Below, one piece after another: positions 7,866 to 15,417 of a stretch of 64,000 nt of DNA. The notes below the pieces were generated by a model. That model saw only the letters and a list, made by a program, of their open reading frames with translations, did no database searches and was not told the DNA's origin. This DNA comes from a virus: positions 62,001-126,000 of the IMG/VR virus record IMGVR_UViG_3300043219_000566; one strand, written 5' to 3'. A program made the position numbers and the translations under genes. How positions within the stretch are numbered: position 1 is the stretch's first letter; the number at the start of each line of letters is the position of its first letter.

Positions 7866-9912
7866 CGATGATCTGCTTTCGTTGATAGAGCAAGCCAAGG
7901 GCGTTCGCCCGCATCTGGACCCAGACATCGATAAGCTCACTACGCTAGCAAATGTGACCGAACGCCACATTGCAGCAGAGCGCGAAGCTGATCCCTTGTC
8001 CGAGCAGCGCTCGGACGACGAGATCGTCGCGCGGGTTGCAGATAGCGTAGAGCATGAACTCGACTTCTCCATGAAAGAAGCCTTACAGGCCTACGGGCGA
8101 GTCTTCGAGGACATTGCGCAGGGTTCCATCGTCAGCGCGCTCCCGATGATGCTGAAGCTGCGCGGACGGCCTTACACGCTCGAAGATCACTTTCCGATGG
8201 AGCCGATGTTTCGCACAGAACTGCCGGTGCAATTCCTATTGCGGTGCGGTCGGCAGGTTTCTAAGTCGACCACCCTAGCTGCTCAAGGGGTCATTCAAGC
8301 TGGTAGTACTCCATTTTTCAACTCCCTGTTTGTGACACCGCTGTTCGAGCAGTGCCGTAGGTTTTCCTCGAACTACGTCCGCCCCTTCGTCGTCGACAGT
8401 CCGATCTACCGAACAATCACAGACAACAGGTGCGAGCAATCGGTTCTTCAGCGCTCTTTCAAGAATCGTTCGATCATGTTCTTCAGCTACTGTTTGAAGG
8501 ACGCGGATCGCATTCGAGGTATTGCCGCGGATCGTGTCACGGTGGACGAGGTCCAAGATATCGACTGGGACCTGCTGCCCATCATCCTAGAGACCATGTC
8601 GGCCTCCAAATGGGCCGTAATGCAGGCGGCCGGGACGCCCAAGACGCTCGACAACACCATCGAGTATCTGTGGTCACGCAGCTCGCAGGCCGAGTGGATC
8701 ACCCGCTGCGAGGCGTGCAACCACTACAATATCGCCTGCACGTCTCACGATTTGCTCAAAATGATCGGAAAGCACACGGTGGTTTGCGCCAAGTGCGGAC
8801 GCCCGATCAACCCCCGTCCGGCTATGCACCCCAAGCCGTCTAAGCGCGGCACAGGGTTCTGGATGCACGCGTTCCCAGAGCGCGTCAGCGAATTTCCCGG
8901 TTACCACGCGTCCCAGATCATTTTCCCGATGCACTTTGCTTCGCAGCGCAAGTGGGAGATCTTGCGCCGGAAGATGGACCCGACGCACACGCCCCGGCAC
9001 GTGTTCATCAACGAGGTGCTAGGCGAAGGCGCGGATGCCGGGACCAAGCTCGTGACGCAGGCGGATTTGATCAACGCCTGCAAAATCTACGGGCGGCCCA
9101 ATAAGTACACCGAGGCGCTTTTAGCCAAAGGCGAGTACATCGACGTGGCGCTCGGCATCGACTGGGGTGGTTCAACCGCTCCATACGGAGCCGGGCGCGC
9201 TCATCTGCTGCTCAAGCCCGAGGAAGGGCAGTCCTACACTGCCATGGCAGTCGTGGGGCTCAAGAACGACGGGCGCATTGACGTGCTCTACGTCTACCGT
9301 TTCGACTTGATCGGCAACCACCTGGAAGAGGCTCGCGCCTGTTTGCGCGCCTGGAACGACGTCGACGACGGGCACGGGTCCACGTTGCTTTGCCACGACT
9401 ACGGCGGCGCAGGCAGCGTGCGTGAGACATTGCTCGTGCAGTCAGGGTTGCCGCTGCATAACGTCTGTGGCTGCCAATACGTGCATGCTCCGCAGCAGAA
9501 GATGATGGAATTCAAGCAGAAAGGTGCCCGCGGGTACTACGCTCTGGACAAAGCCAGATCGCTCATCTTCCTGGCCACTGCGATCAAAGCCGGATTCGTC
9601 GGATTTCCATCCTGGCTCACCTGTCGAGCGCGCATCAGCGATTTCCTGGCGTTGATGGAAGACATGCTGGAGCGTCCCGGCGGAGCCAACATCATCCGGG
9701 TTATCCGCAAGCCGGGAGTGCCGGACGACGTCGCGCACGCGGTAAACTTCGCTGCTTGTGGGCTGTGGCATCGCCACGGTTACCCCAACTTCAAGGACAT
9801 CCTCTCCCTCGAAGCCGTTATGGCGAAGCTCGACCGGTCAGCGGCCGCAGTCGACGCAGACGAAGCACTGCAGCAGTTTGTGCTCGACGACGACGCGATC
9901 CAAGGCGTGTAG
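7858..9912 (+). CDS. terL: Terminase large subunit (DNA packaging ATPase-nuclease)
   Basis: This is the motor that translocates and cuts phage DNA at the portal. With a TTG start at 7858 (AAAGGGA upstream) it has 684 residues. Walker A is GRQVSKST (131-138) and Walker B is VTVDE (227-231). A zinc-binding insert has CEAC at 284-287 and CAKC at 310-313, as in GpA-type terminases. The C-terminal nuclease has Asp435 (ALGIDWGG), Asp514 (CHDYGG) and Asp623/624 (PDDVAHA). The frame is open back to 7717, but that stretch is Ser/Arg-rich shadow sequence of the small minus-strand gene. No small terminase is recognisable next to it. It is one of only three plus-strand genes in the window. Confidence 0.93.
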   Translation: MDIDDLLSLIEQAKGVRPHLDPDIDKLTTLANVTERHIAAEREADPLSEQRSDDEIVARVADSVEHELDFSMKEALQAYGRVFEDIAQGSIVSALPMMLKLRGRPYTLEDHFPMEPMFRTELPVQFLLRCGRQVSKSTTLAAQGVIQAGSTPFFNSLFVTPLFEQCRRFSSNYVRPFVVDSPIYRTITDNRCEQSVLQRSFKNRSIMFFSYCLKDADRIRGIAADRVTVDEVQDIDWDLLPIILETMSASKWAVMQAAGTPKTLDNTIEYLWSRSSQAEWITRCEACNHYNIACTSHDLLKMIGKHTVVCAKCGRPINPRPAMHPKPSKRGTGFWMHAFPERVSEFPGYHASQIIFPMHFASQRKWEILRRKMDPTHTPRHVFINEVLGEGADAGTKLVTQADLINACKIYGRPNKYTEALLAKGEYIDVALGIDWGGSTAPYGAGRAHLLLKPEEGQSYTAMAVVGLKNDGRIDVLYVYRFDLIGNHLEEARACLRAWNDVDDGHGSTLLCHDYGGAGSVRETLLVQSGLPLHNVCGCQYVHAPQQKMMEFKQKGARGYYALDKARSLIFLATAIKAGFVGFPSWLTCRARISDFLALMEDMLERPGGANIIRVIRKPGVPDDVAHAVNFAACGLWHRHGYPNFKDILSLEAVMAKLDRSAAAVDADEALQQFVLDDDAIQGV

Positions 9913-9920
9913 CGCGCTAC
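9909..9920. repeat. Palindrome GTAGCGCGCTAC (copy 1), bidirectional stop
   Basis: This 12-bp perfect palindrome sits exactly between the convergent ends of terL and the small minus-strand gene 9917-10141. Both stop codons (TAG) are read from it, one on each strand. The same palindrome recurs at 10445, 21546 and 37986. Confidence 0.8.
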
Positions 9921-10141
9921 TCTATTAAGTCCGCGACATCGAAATCCAGGTCATCGCTATCCTCCTCGACGACGATATTTACGCCGGGCAGCGCATACGC
10001 CATTGTGATACCTGGCCAATCGGGCTCGCTGTTATTGTCCTCGATCCAGGCCCGTCGCTCAGAGTCCCAGTGCCAAGCCCAGCTGGTGAATTTCTCGCGA
10101 TGCGGGTACGTGTCGCCGGTAGCGACGTAGCGTTTGCTCAT
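9917..10141 (-). CDS. Small acidic protein of unknown function
   Basis: A 74-residue protein starts at ATG 10141 with AGGA about 9 bases upstream. The N-terminus is aromatic and charged (KRYVATGDTYPHREKF, then WAWHWD); the C-terminus is acidic (EEDSDDLDFDVADLIE). Two Trp-rich stretches suggest a small folded domain. It converges with terL and stops within the palindrome at 9909-9920. It belongs to a run of five small acidic genes (to 11618). Function unknown. Confidence 0.65.
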   Translation of the reverse strand: MSKRYVATGDTYPHREKFTSWAWHWDSERRAWIEDNNSEPDWPGITMAYALPGVNIVVEEDSDDLDFDVADLIE

Positions 10142-10152
10142 GGGAAATTGTC

Positions 10153-10368
10153 CTAGATCCACACCTCGACGATTACCGGATCATCTTGCTCTTGCCGATT
10201 GATGCGGACCAAGCCCTCCGGGAGCGTATCGCGCGCTTCTTCCAGTGTGGCCTTGAGCGCGTGCGGCGGATCGTGCATGTGCACGCTTCTTAGGCGGATA
10301 GTAGCCCTGCGGACTACGAAATGGCTCGGGTAATCAGAAGGTCGTGCGTAGATAATGTACTGTTCCAT
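10153..10368 (-). CDS. Small protein of unknown function
   Basis: A 71-residue protein starts at ATG 10368 with GGAG 6 bases upstream. Mixed alpha/beta composition, with a probable strand-helix-strand layout (IIYARPSDY, then LKATLEEARDTLP, then VIVEVWI at the C-terminus). No motif is recognised. The start lies just downstream of the long inverted repeat 10384-10440, which may control this gene and the next one. Confidence 0.65.
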   Translation of the reverse strand: MEQYIIYARPSDYPSHFVVRRATIRLRSVHMHDPPHALKATLEEARDTLPEGLVRINRQEQDDPVIVEVWI

Positions 10369-10383
10369 CACTGTCTCCAGGCT

Positions 10384-10440
10384 GTATATATACTGCGCAA
10401 CCACTGCGTTTTCGAGGCAGTTTCAGCGCAGTATATATAC
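10384..10440. promoter_or_regulatory. Nested inverted repeat, probable operator or regulatory hairpin
   Basis: Arm GTATATATACTGCGC (10384-10398) is repeated perfectly in inverse at 10426-10440, with a 27-base centre. The centre holds a second inverted pair, ACTGC (10403-10407) and GCAGT (10417-10421). The arms are AT-rich in a GC-rich genome. The element lies between the end of gene 10459-10860 and the start of gene 10153-10368 and is followed by the palindrome 10445-10456. It could be an operator for a dimeric regulator, a cruciform or a mRNA leader structure. Confidence 0.7.
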
Positions 10441-10444
10441 CGCC

Positions 10445-10456
10445 GTAGCGCGCTAC
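10445..10456. repeat. Palindrome GTAGCGCGCTAC (copy 2)
   Basis: Second copy of the 12-bp palindrome, located directly beyond the stop codon of the minus-strand gene 10459-10860 and directly beside the nested inverted repeat. Confidence 0.75.
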
Positions 10457-10458
10457 GA

Positions 10459-10860
10459 CTAGACGTGCATGGGAATAATGCACCCGTTGTCCAGCTGATC
10501 GGCGTCGTTGACGCACTCGTCGTAGTTGTCGTAGACTCGCTGGATCATGGTCTTGTCGTCGAAGTCGAAGATGGCCCAACGGTTCGGCGCAGGACGGCCG
10601 TTGATCGGGCAGTCGTCGTAGATCTTGTAGCCCTCGTCGTCGCGCTCGTCGAAATACGCCTTGATCGGCTTATCGCAGTCGCCCTCGGGCCAGTCCTCGC
10701 TGTGGAAACCGGTGCCGAACGTCTCATGCCAGAATTCTTTAGCATAGGCTAACAGCTCCTCCTTGGCAGAGATAGCATCGTCGGCAACGCGGATATCGTG
10801 GCCGTGCCGATGCCAGATACGTACGACCCAGACCCCTTTAGCCTGTGTCTGGTTGCTCAT
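10459..10860 (-). CDS. Acidic protein of unknown function
   Basis: A 133-residue protein starts at ATG 10860 with GGAG 7 bases upstream. It is rich in Asp, Trp and Tyr. It begins with a likely strand GVWVVRIWHRHGHDIRVADD followed by a helix AKEELLAYAKEFWHE, and has several acidic loops (ERDDEGYKIYDD). It overlaps the next gene upstream by 23 bases. The acidity and small size fit host-takeover or DNA-mimic type phage proteins, but no family is recognised. Confidence 0.7.
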   Translation of the reverse strand: MSNQTQAKGVWVVRIWHRHGHDIRVADDAISAKEELLAYAKEFWHETFGTGFHSEDWPEGDCDKPIKAYFDERDDEGYKIYDDCPINGRPAPNRWAIFDFDDKTMIQRVYDNYDECVNDADQLDNGCIIPMHV

Positions 10861-11326
10861 CCTGTTTCTCCTCGTAATTGCTGCCGCAGTGCGAACAGAC
10901 CCCATCGGTCCCGAGTACACCGGGGCAGCCGTCGTCAGGGCAGTGACCCGCGCTCGGCACGCCCTCCTCGTCCATGGCTGTCATTTCCTGGCAATGGAAC
11001 AACCACTCCGCGTACCCGAGCTGAGTGTCTTTATTCGCGACTTCGTATCGCCAGTCGCTTCGCGGGTGCTTATCGTCTTCCTGGCTCGCGTGCGACAACG
11101 TCGGCCCCTCATCCTCTTCTTCCTCCAGGTCAGCTTCCTTAACGGTGCGTTCCAGCGGCACCACGTGCCAGCATTGACCAGACAGGTTCGTGACCGGGTT
11201 GTTCTGAGCCCAGTCGACTGCTTCGCCAGGGTCATTGAACGGAGGATCTCCGTATATCGTCATCCCAGTCGAAGGGTCCCAGACCACTACGACGTATTCA
11301 TTCGCCGGTATCGTTCGCTTCGCCAT
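10838..11326 (-). CDS. Acidic protein with C-terminal zinc ribbon
   Basis: A 162-residue protein starts at ATG 11326 with GGAGGAG 8 bases upstream. The N-terminal half has a likely beta-rich fold (EYVVVVWDPSTGMTIYGD). The C-terminal 35 residues carry two Cys pairs, CPDDGC and then CSHCG, typical of a rubredoxin-like zinc ribbon. A long acidic linker (DLEEEEDEG) separates them. It overlaps both neighbours, so it is translated as part of the same operon. The ribbon suggests contact with nucleic acid or with a transcription complex; this is inference. Confidence 0.7.
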   Translation of the reverse strand: MAKRTIPANEYVVVVWDPSTGMTIYGDPPFNDPGEAVDWAQNNPVTNLSGQCWHVVPLERTVKEADLEEEEDEGPTLSHASQEDDKHPRSDWRYEVANKDTQLGYAEWLFHCQEMTAMDEEGVPSAGHCPDDGCPGVLGTDGVCSHCGSNYEEKQDEQPDTG

Positions 11327-11618
11327 CAGATTTCTCCTCCTTCAGTTCTGGATGCTCCTTCTCAACCTGGAGCCGGAATTTCTGATGCTGGAGATCGAAA
11401 TCGAACTCCTTGCTTTTGACCTTGGCGGTGAAGTCGCACTCCTCGCAGCGCAGCTCGGTGTCGTCGTCGATGTAATGCTCGGCTGCCTCCGGGACCTCGG
11501 TGCAAAAGTTGCTGGGGCACGGACCGCCGCTCAGCTCGTGCATGGTGACTTTCACCCATACCAGAGCGCGCGCGTACAGAGTCTCAGACGAATTGCATTT
11601 CGGACATCTGAATTCCAT
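11298..11618 (-). CDS. Zinc-finger protein of unknown function
   Basis: A 106-residue protein starts at ATG 11618 (MEFRCPKCNS) with AAGGAG 8 bases upstream. CPKC near the N-terminus and CEEC near residue 63 form a two-knuckle zinc finger; a further PCPSNFC lies between. The C-terminus is a charged helix rich in Lys and Glu. It is the first gene of the operon running to 9917 and is preceded by the terminator 11654-11682. Confidence 0.7.
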   Translation of the reverse strand: MEFRCPKCNSSETLYARALVWVKVTMHELSGGPCPSNFCTEVPEAAEHYIDDDTELRCEECDFTAKVKSKEFDFDLQHQKFRLQVEKEHPELKEEKSDGEANDTGE

Positions 11619-11653
11619 CAGCAAAGCTCCTTGTAAGAACCAACAAAAAGAAA

Positions 11654-11682
11654 GCACCGACGGTCCCGAAGGACCCCGGTGC
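11654..11682 (-). terminator. Intrinsic terminator, minus strand
   Basis: A two-part stem (GCACCG with CGGTGC outside, GGTCC with GGACC inside, small internal bulge) encloses a 4-base loop. The minus strand continues with TTTCTTTTTG. It ends transcription arriving from the lipoprotein operon at 11815-12577. Confidence 0.8.
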
Positions 11683-11715
11683 TCTCCGGAGGGGAATTAA
11701 GCCGATTTTGAATAA

Positions 11716-11805
11716 ACCAGTCGGCCGCCGCGGCGGCGACGACCGACCAGTCGGACAAAACGAGAACTCGGCGAGCACTCAACTAGCCTTGCCGGGCACT
11801 CAACT
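11716..11805. promoter_or_regulatory. Intergenic control region with two direct-repeat pairs and a palindrome
   Basis: ACCAGTCGG occurs at 11716-11724 and 11746-11754. The first copy abuts a 14-bp palindrome GCCGCCGCGGCGGC (11724-11737). GCACTCAACT occurs at 11775-11784 and 11796-11805, 21 bases apart, that is two helical turns. No clear sigma-70 boxes are visible. The repeats look like paired protein-binding sites upstream of the operon that starts at 11618. Confidence 0.45.
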
Positions 11806-11814
11806 GCCAGAAGA

Positions 11815-12270
11815 TCAGTCTACTACGCCCGCAGCCCCAGGTACAGGGGTAAGCGGGCCAGGTAGCGCAGCCTCCTCAGACTGCATCCTGCGTCGTGACT
11901 CGTCCCATTCGCCCTTGAGGATACTGAACCAGCCCCGCTGACTCCAAATATAGCGCCGCGGGACTCGAAGCAGCTCGAACACCAACGTCTGCTGTTCGCG
12001 CGTGAGCCAGGTGATCTTGTCGTACTCGGTCAACGCATCCTTGACCGCTTGCGCTGCGGCGTCCGGGTCCTCGCCCGTCGCAGCCGCGCGTGCAGCGGCG
12101 CAATAGCGATCCGTGACCCCCTGCGTCGCCAGCATGTACAGGTCGTTGACGATCGTCTGTTGCTGAGCAACCGCGCGCCCGAAGGCCTCGTCGGCGATCT
12201 TGTTATGGTTCGACGTGCAGCTGCTGAGCAACATCAAGGGCAACGCGCACAGTAGAAACCATCGTCGCAT
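11815..12270 (-). CDS. Putative lipoprotein
   Basis: A 151-residue protein starts at ATG 12270. It has a signal peptide MRRWFLLCALPLMLLSSC with a Cys at the end of the apolar stretch, fitting a lipobox (L-S-S-C), so it is probably a membrane-anchored periplasmic lipoprotein. The mature part is helical and ends in a Pro-rich tail. Phages encode lipoproteins for superinfection exclusion or as outer-membrane spanins; the mature part here is longer than a usual Rz1-type spanin. The stop of the upstream gene (12272) and this start are nearly fused (TGACATG), indicating coupling. Confidence 0.75.
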   Translation of the reverse strand: MRRWFLLCALPLMLLSSCTSNHNKIADEAFGRAVAQQQTIVNDLYMLATQGVTDRYCAAARAAATGEDPDAAAQAVKDALTEYDKITWLTREQQTLVFELLRVPRRYIWSQRGWFSILKGEWDESRRRMQSEEAALPGPLTPVPGAAGVVD

Positions 12271-12271
12271 G

Positions 12272-12577
12272 TCAAATCCCCTTGAACATGACGCCGGAAA
12301 TGAAACCCCGTGCGTAAGCAGTAAACTTTTCGATGACATCCGCCTCGGCCGAGGCTTCGATCAACGCGTCCAGATCGGCTTGCGCCAATCCCGCAGTCGA
12401 AAGGTCGTGCTTCTCGCCCTCTTCCCAGGTGCGCGGTCCGGGCGTAGTGGGTGTTGCTCCGCCTGCAGGAATCTCGCCGTGGACGTCTAGCCACGCTTTG
12501 ACCATTCGGGCGAAGTCGGCCATAGCAGCCGGAGTTTTGCGCAAGAACTCGATGAACAGCTCGTTTACATCGGGCAT
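12272..12577 (-). CDS. Small helical protein of unknown function
   Basis: A 101-residue protein starts at ATG 12577 with a strong GAGGAGG site 6 bases upstream. It has an N-terminal helix (ELFIEFLRKTPAAMADFARM), a Gly/Pro-rich linker near the middle and a C-terminal helix ending in FISGVMFKGI. There is no signal peptide. It is encoded directly before the lipoprotein, with coupled translation, so the two may act together at the envelope. No family is recognised. Confidence 0.65.
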   Translation of the reverse strand: MPDVNELFIEFLRKTPAAMADFARMVKAWLDVHGEIPAGGATPTTPGPRTWEEGEKHDLSTAGLAQADLDALIEASAEADVIEKFTAYARGFISGVMFKGI

Positions 12578-12633
12578 GACAGCCTCCTCTTAGATGTCGG
12601 TCTCATTGTACGAGAGTAGTCAACTGGGGCAAA

Positions 12634-15417
12634 TCAGCCGCTATGAGCCTCGTACGTCTTTGCCCATTTTCTAGCTCGGCGCTCCCAGAACTTGCCGTCG
12701 ATAACCCAGCCTGCCCGATCGGTACCGTGCTCGCCGATCAGCGCGCCTGCTTCACGTAACGCCACGGTTGTCGCCAGCGTATCCAGCAGAGGCAATTGCC
12801 TCCGGGCCAGAGCTTCGACGATCTTCTGCTTGGAGACGAAAACACGCTTGTTCTCGCTATCGATCACGACCGCGGAGCCGGAACCGTCTTCTTTCAATGC
12901 TATCCCGTATTCGCGCTTCAGGTAACCGTCGTGAAGCATCTGCGCCACGAGGTACACAAAGCGCGCAGCAAAGGGTTCGCGGCCGGAGTCCCGCAGCGCG
13001 TCGCTGGCGTATTTGAACACGAAAGCAGGGTCCTGTGTCCCGACGGACGTCGCCCACTCCTGCAAGCCCAAGAGCGTCGCGTGCGACGGGCTGGGAGCCT
13101 TTGGCAAGCGCCCGATGCCGCGCTGGTAATGTGCCAAGTAATGAACCAGCAACGCCGCGATCTCGCACTCCCGGTAGTAATCGCCTTCATCTTCGCCGGT
13201 ATCGACCACGATCCAATTGCCGCACATCACCGCCGTAGCGATCTGCATCGGCGATAGCGACATCAGCACGTTCTTGGCTTGGGGCAACGCCAGCCAGTCG
13301 GAAAGAACCAACGGCATGACACTTCTGGCTTCGGTATCTCGCACCAACACCGGTAAGTCGTGATCCCGCTGGGACTTGTCGAACTCGCCGAACTGCCCGC
13401 GCACCCGCTCCAAGTTGAAGTCCAGCAAGCCCATGTCCGCGGCCAACTTGTCCGCCGCAGCAGTAGCCAAATCGCCGACCAGGCCAATGCCGCGGGGCTG
13501 CTCGCGGTCCAGGCCGCCGAGCAAATTGGTGATCAGAGCTGCCAGCAACGCCCACATGGTTCCGTTGGCGTCGGTGGGCTCCAGCCAAGCGTCTACGACG
13601 GCGGTATCGAGCGCGCCCGGCCGGTCTACACGTAGCCCCGGGAGCACGTCGCCGGTCAGTCCCAGCGACGACTTCTCCTCGATCACCCCGCCCCGGATAG
13701 CAAAACGCGGGAACAAAAAGCCCTGTCGCCGATCGTCCCAGCCTACGCGGGTCAGGGCCTTGATAGTTTTCTCGATGTGGCTGAAGCGATGAGCCATGTC
13801 CCACAAGCGCTGCTGTTGCGAGTTCGAGACAAAAGGCGTGGTGCCTCCCGCGCTCTCGACCGTGTTGACGATAACGCCCAAGGCGTTGTTACGCAGCTCG
13901 CGCTGCGTAGTCGACATGGGATAACGGTGGCCCCGGTGGTGGATCACGCCGGTGTAGAACGTCTCCTTGCTCTCGTCATCACGGATACAGCGATCCAATT
14001 CGACAACGGCATCGGAGATCCGCTCCTCGACGCCGCGGCGGCGTAACGACCAATGGGACTCGTCGGGTCCGATATACTGAACCACGGTGCCGCCGAACAT
14101 GATAGTTTCCCGCACGCGGGTACGGTGCTCCAGGAGCTTTTCCAGGATCGCCCGCTCCTCGTAAGTGCGGCAAGTCTCCAGCAGACGAAGACGCTGATCG
14201 ATCGACAAGTCGACGGTGTCCAGGATCGCGCTGACGTCCTCCGGATTAGCCACCAACAGGAAGTCGCGGAAGGCCTCGTAGGCCGGGCGACGTCGTACAA
14301 TCAACTCCTCGACCCGCTGGCGAGCAGGCATACTCACGTCGAGCAGTTCGCGTAGCTCGCGCCAGGTCTGGTAAGTCTCGATGCTCTTTTCGAGATAGGT
14401 GATCGGGAAGCTGGGATTCTCCAGGTAAGATACGGAGGCGTCGGCCGTCGCGCTCAGAGCTTGTTTGAACAGCGCCGCGGTCGGAGCGTAATCCCAGAAA
14501 ACCACCTCTTCAACGCCGAGCTGCGCCCAGATCGTAGGGTCGGTGTCCTGGTGCCAAGCTACAAGCGGCAGGGGGTTATTATCCTCCTGGAACCGGCGGT
14601 ACTGCAGCCACAAAGCCAACCATGGGCTACTGAACGCTGCCACGCGTTTCGGGTTGCGCGGCAACGCGTCCATCAGCATCAGCCCAGGGTCTTTCTGATT
14701 CTCAGCATGAGCGGGGAACCACATGCGCACGCTGCGCCGCCAGCCCAGCAGTAACAACGAGCTGACGCGACCCAGCGTATTGCCCCACGGCAGCGCCAGA
14801 CAGGTGCGAAAGCTACTCTGGCTCAGCCCCGGCGGGATACCGTGGTTGAGCTGGTCCATGATGTCCTTGCGGCTCGTGGCGTGCAGCCAGCGGCCTACAC
14901 CCGCGGTAATCGCCTCTTGAGATTCCAGCAGGTGTACGGTGACACCGATGTTGTCAGACAGGATCGCGTGCAGATCGCGGTGCTCGGACCAATGCCGCCG
15001 AGCCTCGCGCGACCACCTGCGCACGCTTTTGCGCGGAGCCGAGTGATCCAAGATGTAATCGTTGATTGCGCGCTCGACCAGCATTTCCTGCGGTAAAAGA
15101 AACTCGGGTTCGCGCAGTACCTGTTGGATCGCGTCCCGCAGCTCGCCGCGGTGAAAAACCTCGGCCAGCAACTCCAGCGAATCCCAAGTGCGGTTGCACT
15201 CGTAACAATGCCACACGAGCCCGCCCTCCGGGGCGTTCATGACCCGCACGCAGAATTGCTTCTGTACCCCCGCGCTCGCCTTAGCATGCGCCAATCTTTT
15301 GCGTCGGCAAATAAGGCAAGGTACCATTGTCGGTATCGAACGGATCGGTATCGACTTTCCGAACAGCGCTCGGAATACCGGAGTGAACTGCAGGTACGAA
15401 TTTAAGGATGGACCCAT
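12634..15417 (-). CDS. Large primase/helicase-like protein with zinc-binding N-terminus
   Basis: The product has up to 927 residues. An N-terminal zinc site of primase type is visible: CLIC at 34-37, then HCYEC at 70-74 after a beta-rich stretch. The segment around residues 555-570 (VGWDDRRQGFLFP) recalls the GW...P pattern of DUF927-type helicase modules. The following nucleotide-binding loop near residues 640-655 reads GIGLVGDLATAAADKL and lacks the GKT/S of a Walker A motif, so ATPase activity is doubtful. Start alternatives are ATG 15417 (used here, overlapping the divergent gene by 2 bases) and ATG 15327 just before the zinc site; the latter would leave 88 bases for divergent promoters. 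A primase-like role is an inference from the zinc site. Confidence 0.6.
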   Translation of the reverse strand: MGPSLNSYLQFTPVFRALFGKSIPIRSIPTMVPCLICRRKRLAHAKASAGVQKQFCVRVMNAPEGGLVWHCYECNRTWDSLELLAEVFHRGELRDAIQQVLREPEFLLPQEMLVERAINDYILDHSAPRKSVRRWSREARRHWSEHRDLHAILSDNIGVTVHLLESQEAITAGVGRWLHATSRKDIMDQLNHGIPPGLSQSSFRTCLALPWGNTLGRVSSLLLLGWRRSVRMWFPAHAENQKDPGLMLMDALPRNPKRVAAFSSPWLALWLQYRRFQEDNNPLPLVAWHQDTDPTIWAQLGVEEVVFWDYAPTAALFKQALSATADASVSYLENPSFPITYLEKSIETYQTWRELRELLDVSMPARQRVEELIVRRRPAYEAFRDFLLVANPEDVSAILDTVDLSIDQRLRLLETCRTYEERAILEKLLEHRTRVRETIMFGGTVVQYIGPDESHWSLRRRGVEERISDAVVELDRCIRDDESKETFYTGVIHHRGHRYPMSTTQRELRNNALGVIVNTVESAGGTTPFVSNSQQQRLWDMAHRFSHIEKTIKALTRVGWDDRRQGFLFPRFAIRGGVIEEKSSLGLTGDVLPGLRVDRPGALDTAVVDAWLEPTDANGTMWALLAALITNLLGGLDREQPRGIGLVGDLATAAADKLAADMGLLDFNLERVRGQFGEFDKSQRDHDLPVLVRDTEARSVMPLVLSDWLALPQAKNVLMSLSPMQIATAVMCGNWIVVDTGEDEGDYYRECEIAALLVHYLAHYQRGIGRLPKAPSPSHATLLGLQEWATSVGTQDPAFVFKYASDALRDSGREPFAARFVYLVAQMLHDGYLKREYGIALKEDGSGSAVVIDSENKRVFVSKQKIVEALARRQLPLLDTLATTVALREAGALIGEHGTDRAGWVIDGKFWERRARKWAKTYEAHSG
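15330..15354. promoter_or_regulatory. Tandem repeat TCGGTATCGA in divergent start region
   Basis: TCGGTATCGA occurs at 15330-15339 and again at 15345-15354. The pair lies between the two divergent genes if the minus-strand gene starts at 15327, and inside its first codons if it starts at 15417. It could be an operator for a divergent promoter pair. Confidence 0.35.

Noticed and set aside
11584-11778. 64-codon minus-strand frame across the terminator 11654-11682
   Set aside because: It reads through the hairpin and the control-region repeats and has no ribosome site.
13187-13804. 205-codon minus-strand frame inside the primase-like gene
   Set aside because: Different frame within a 927-codon gene; Arg/Gly/Ala-rich shadow composition.
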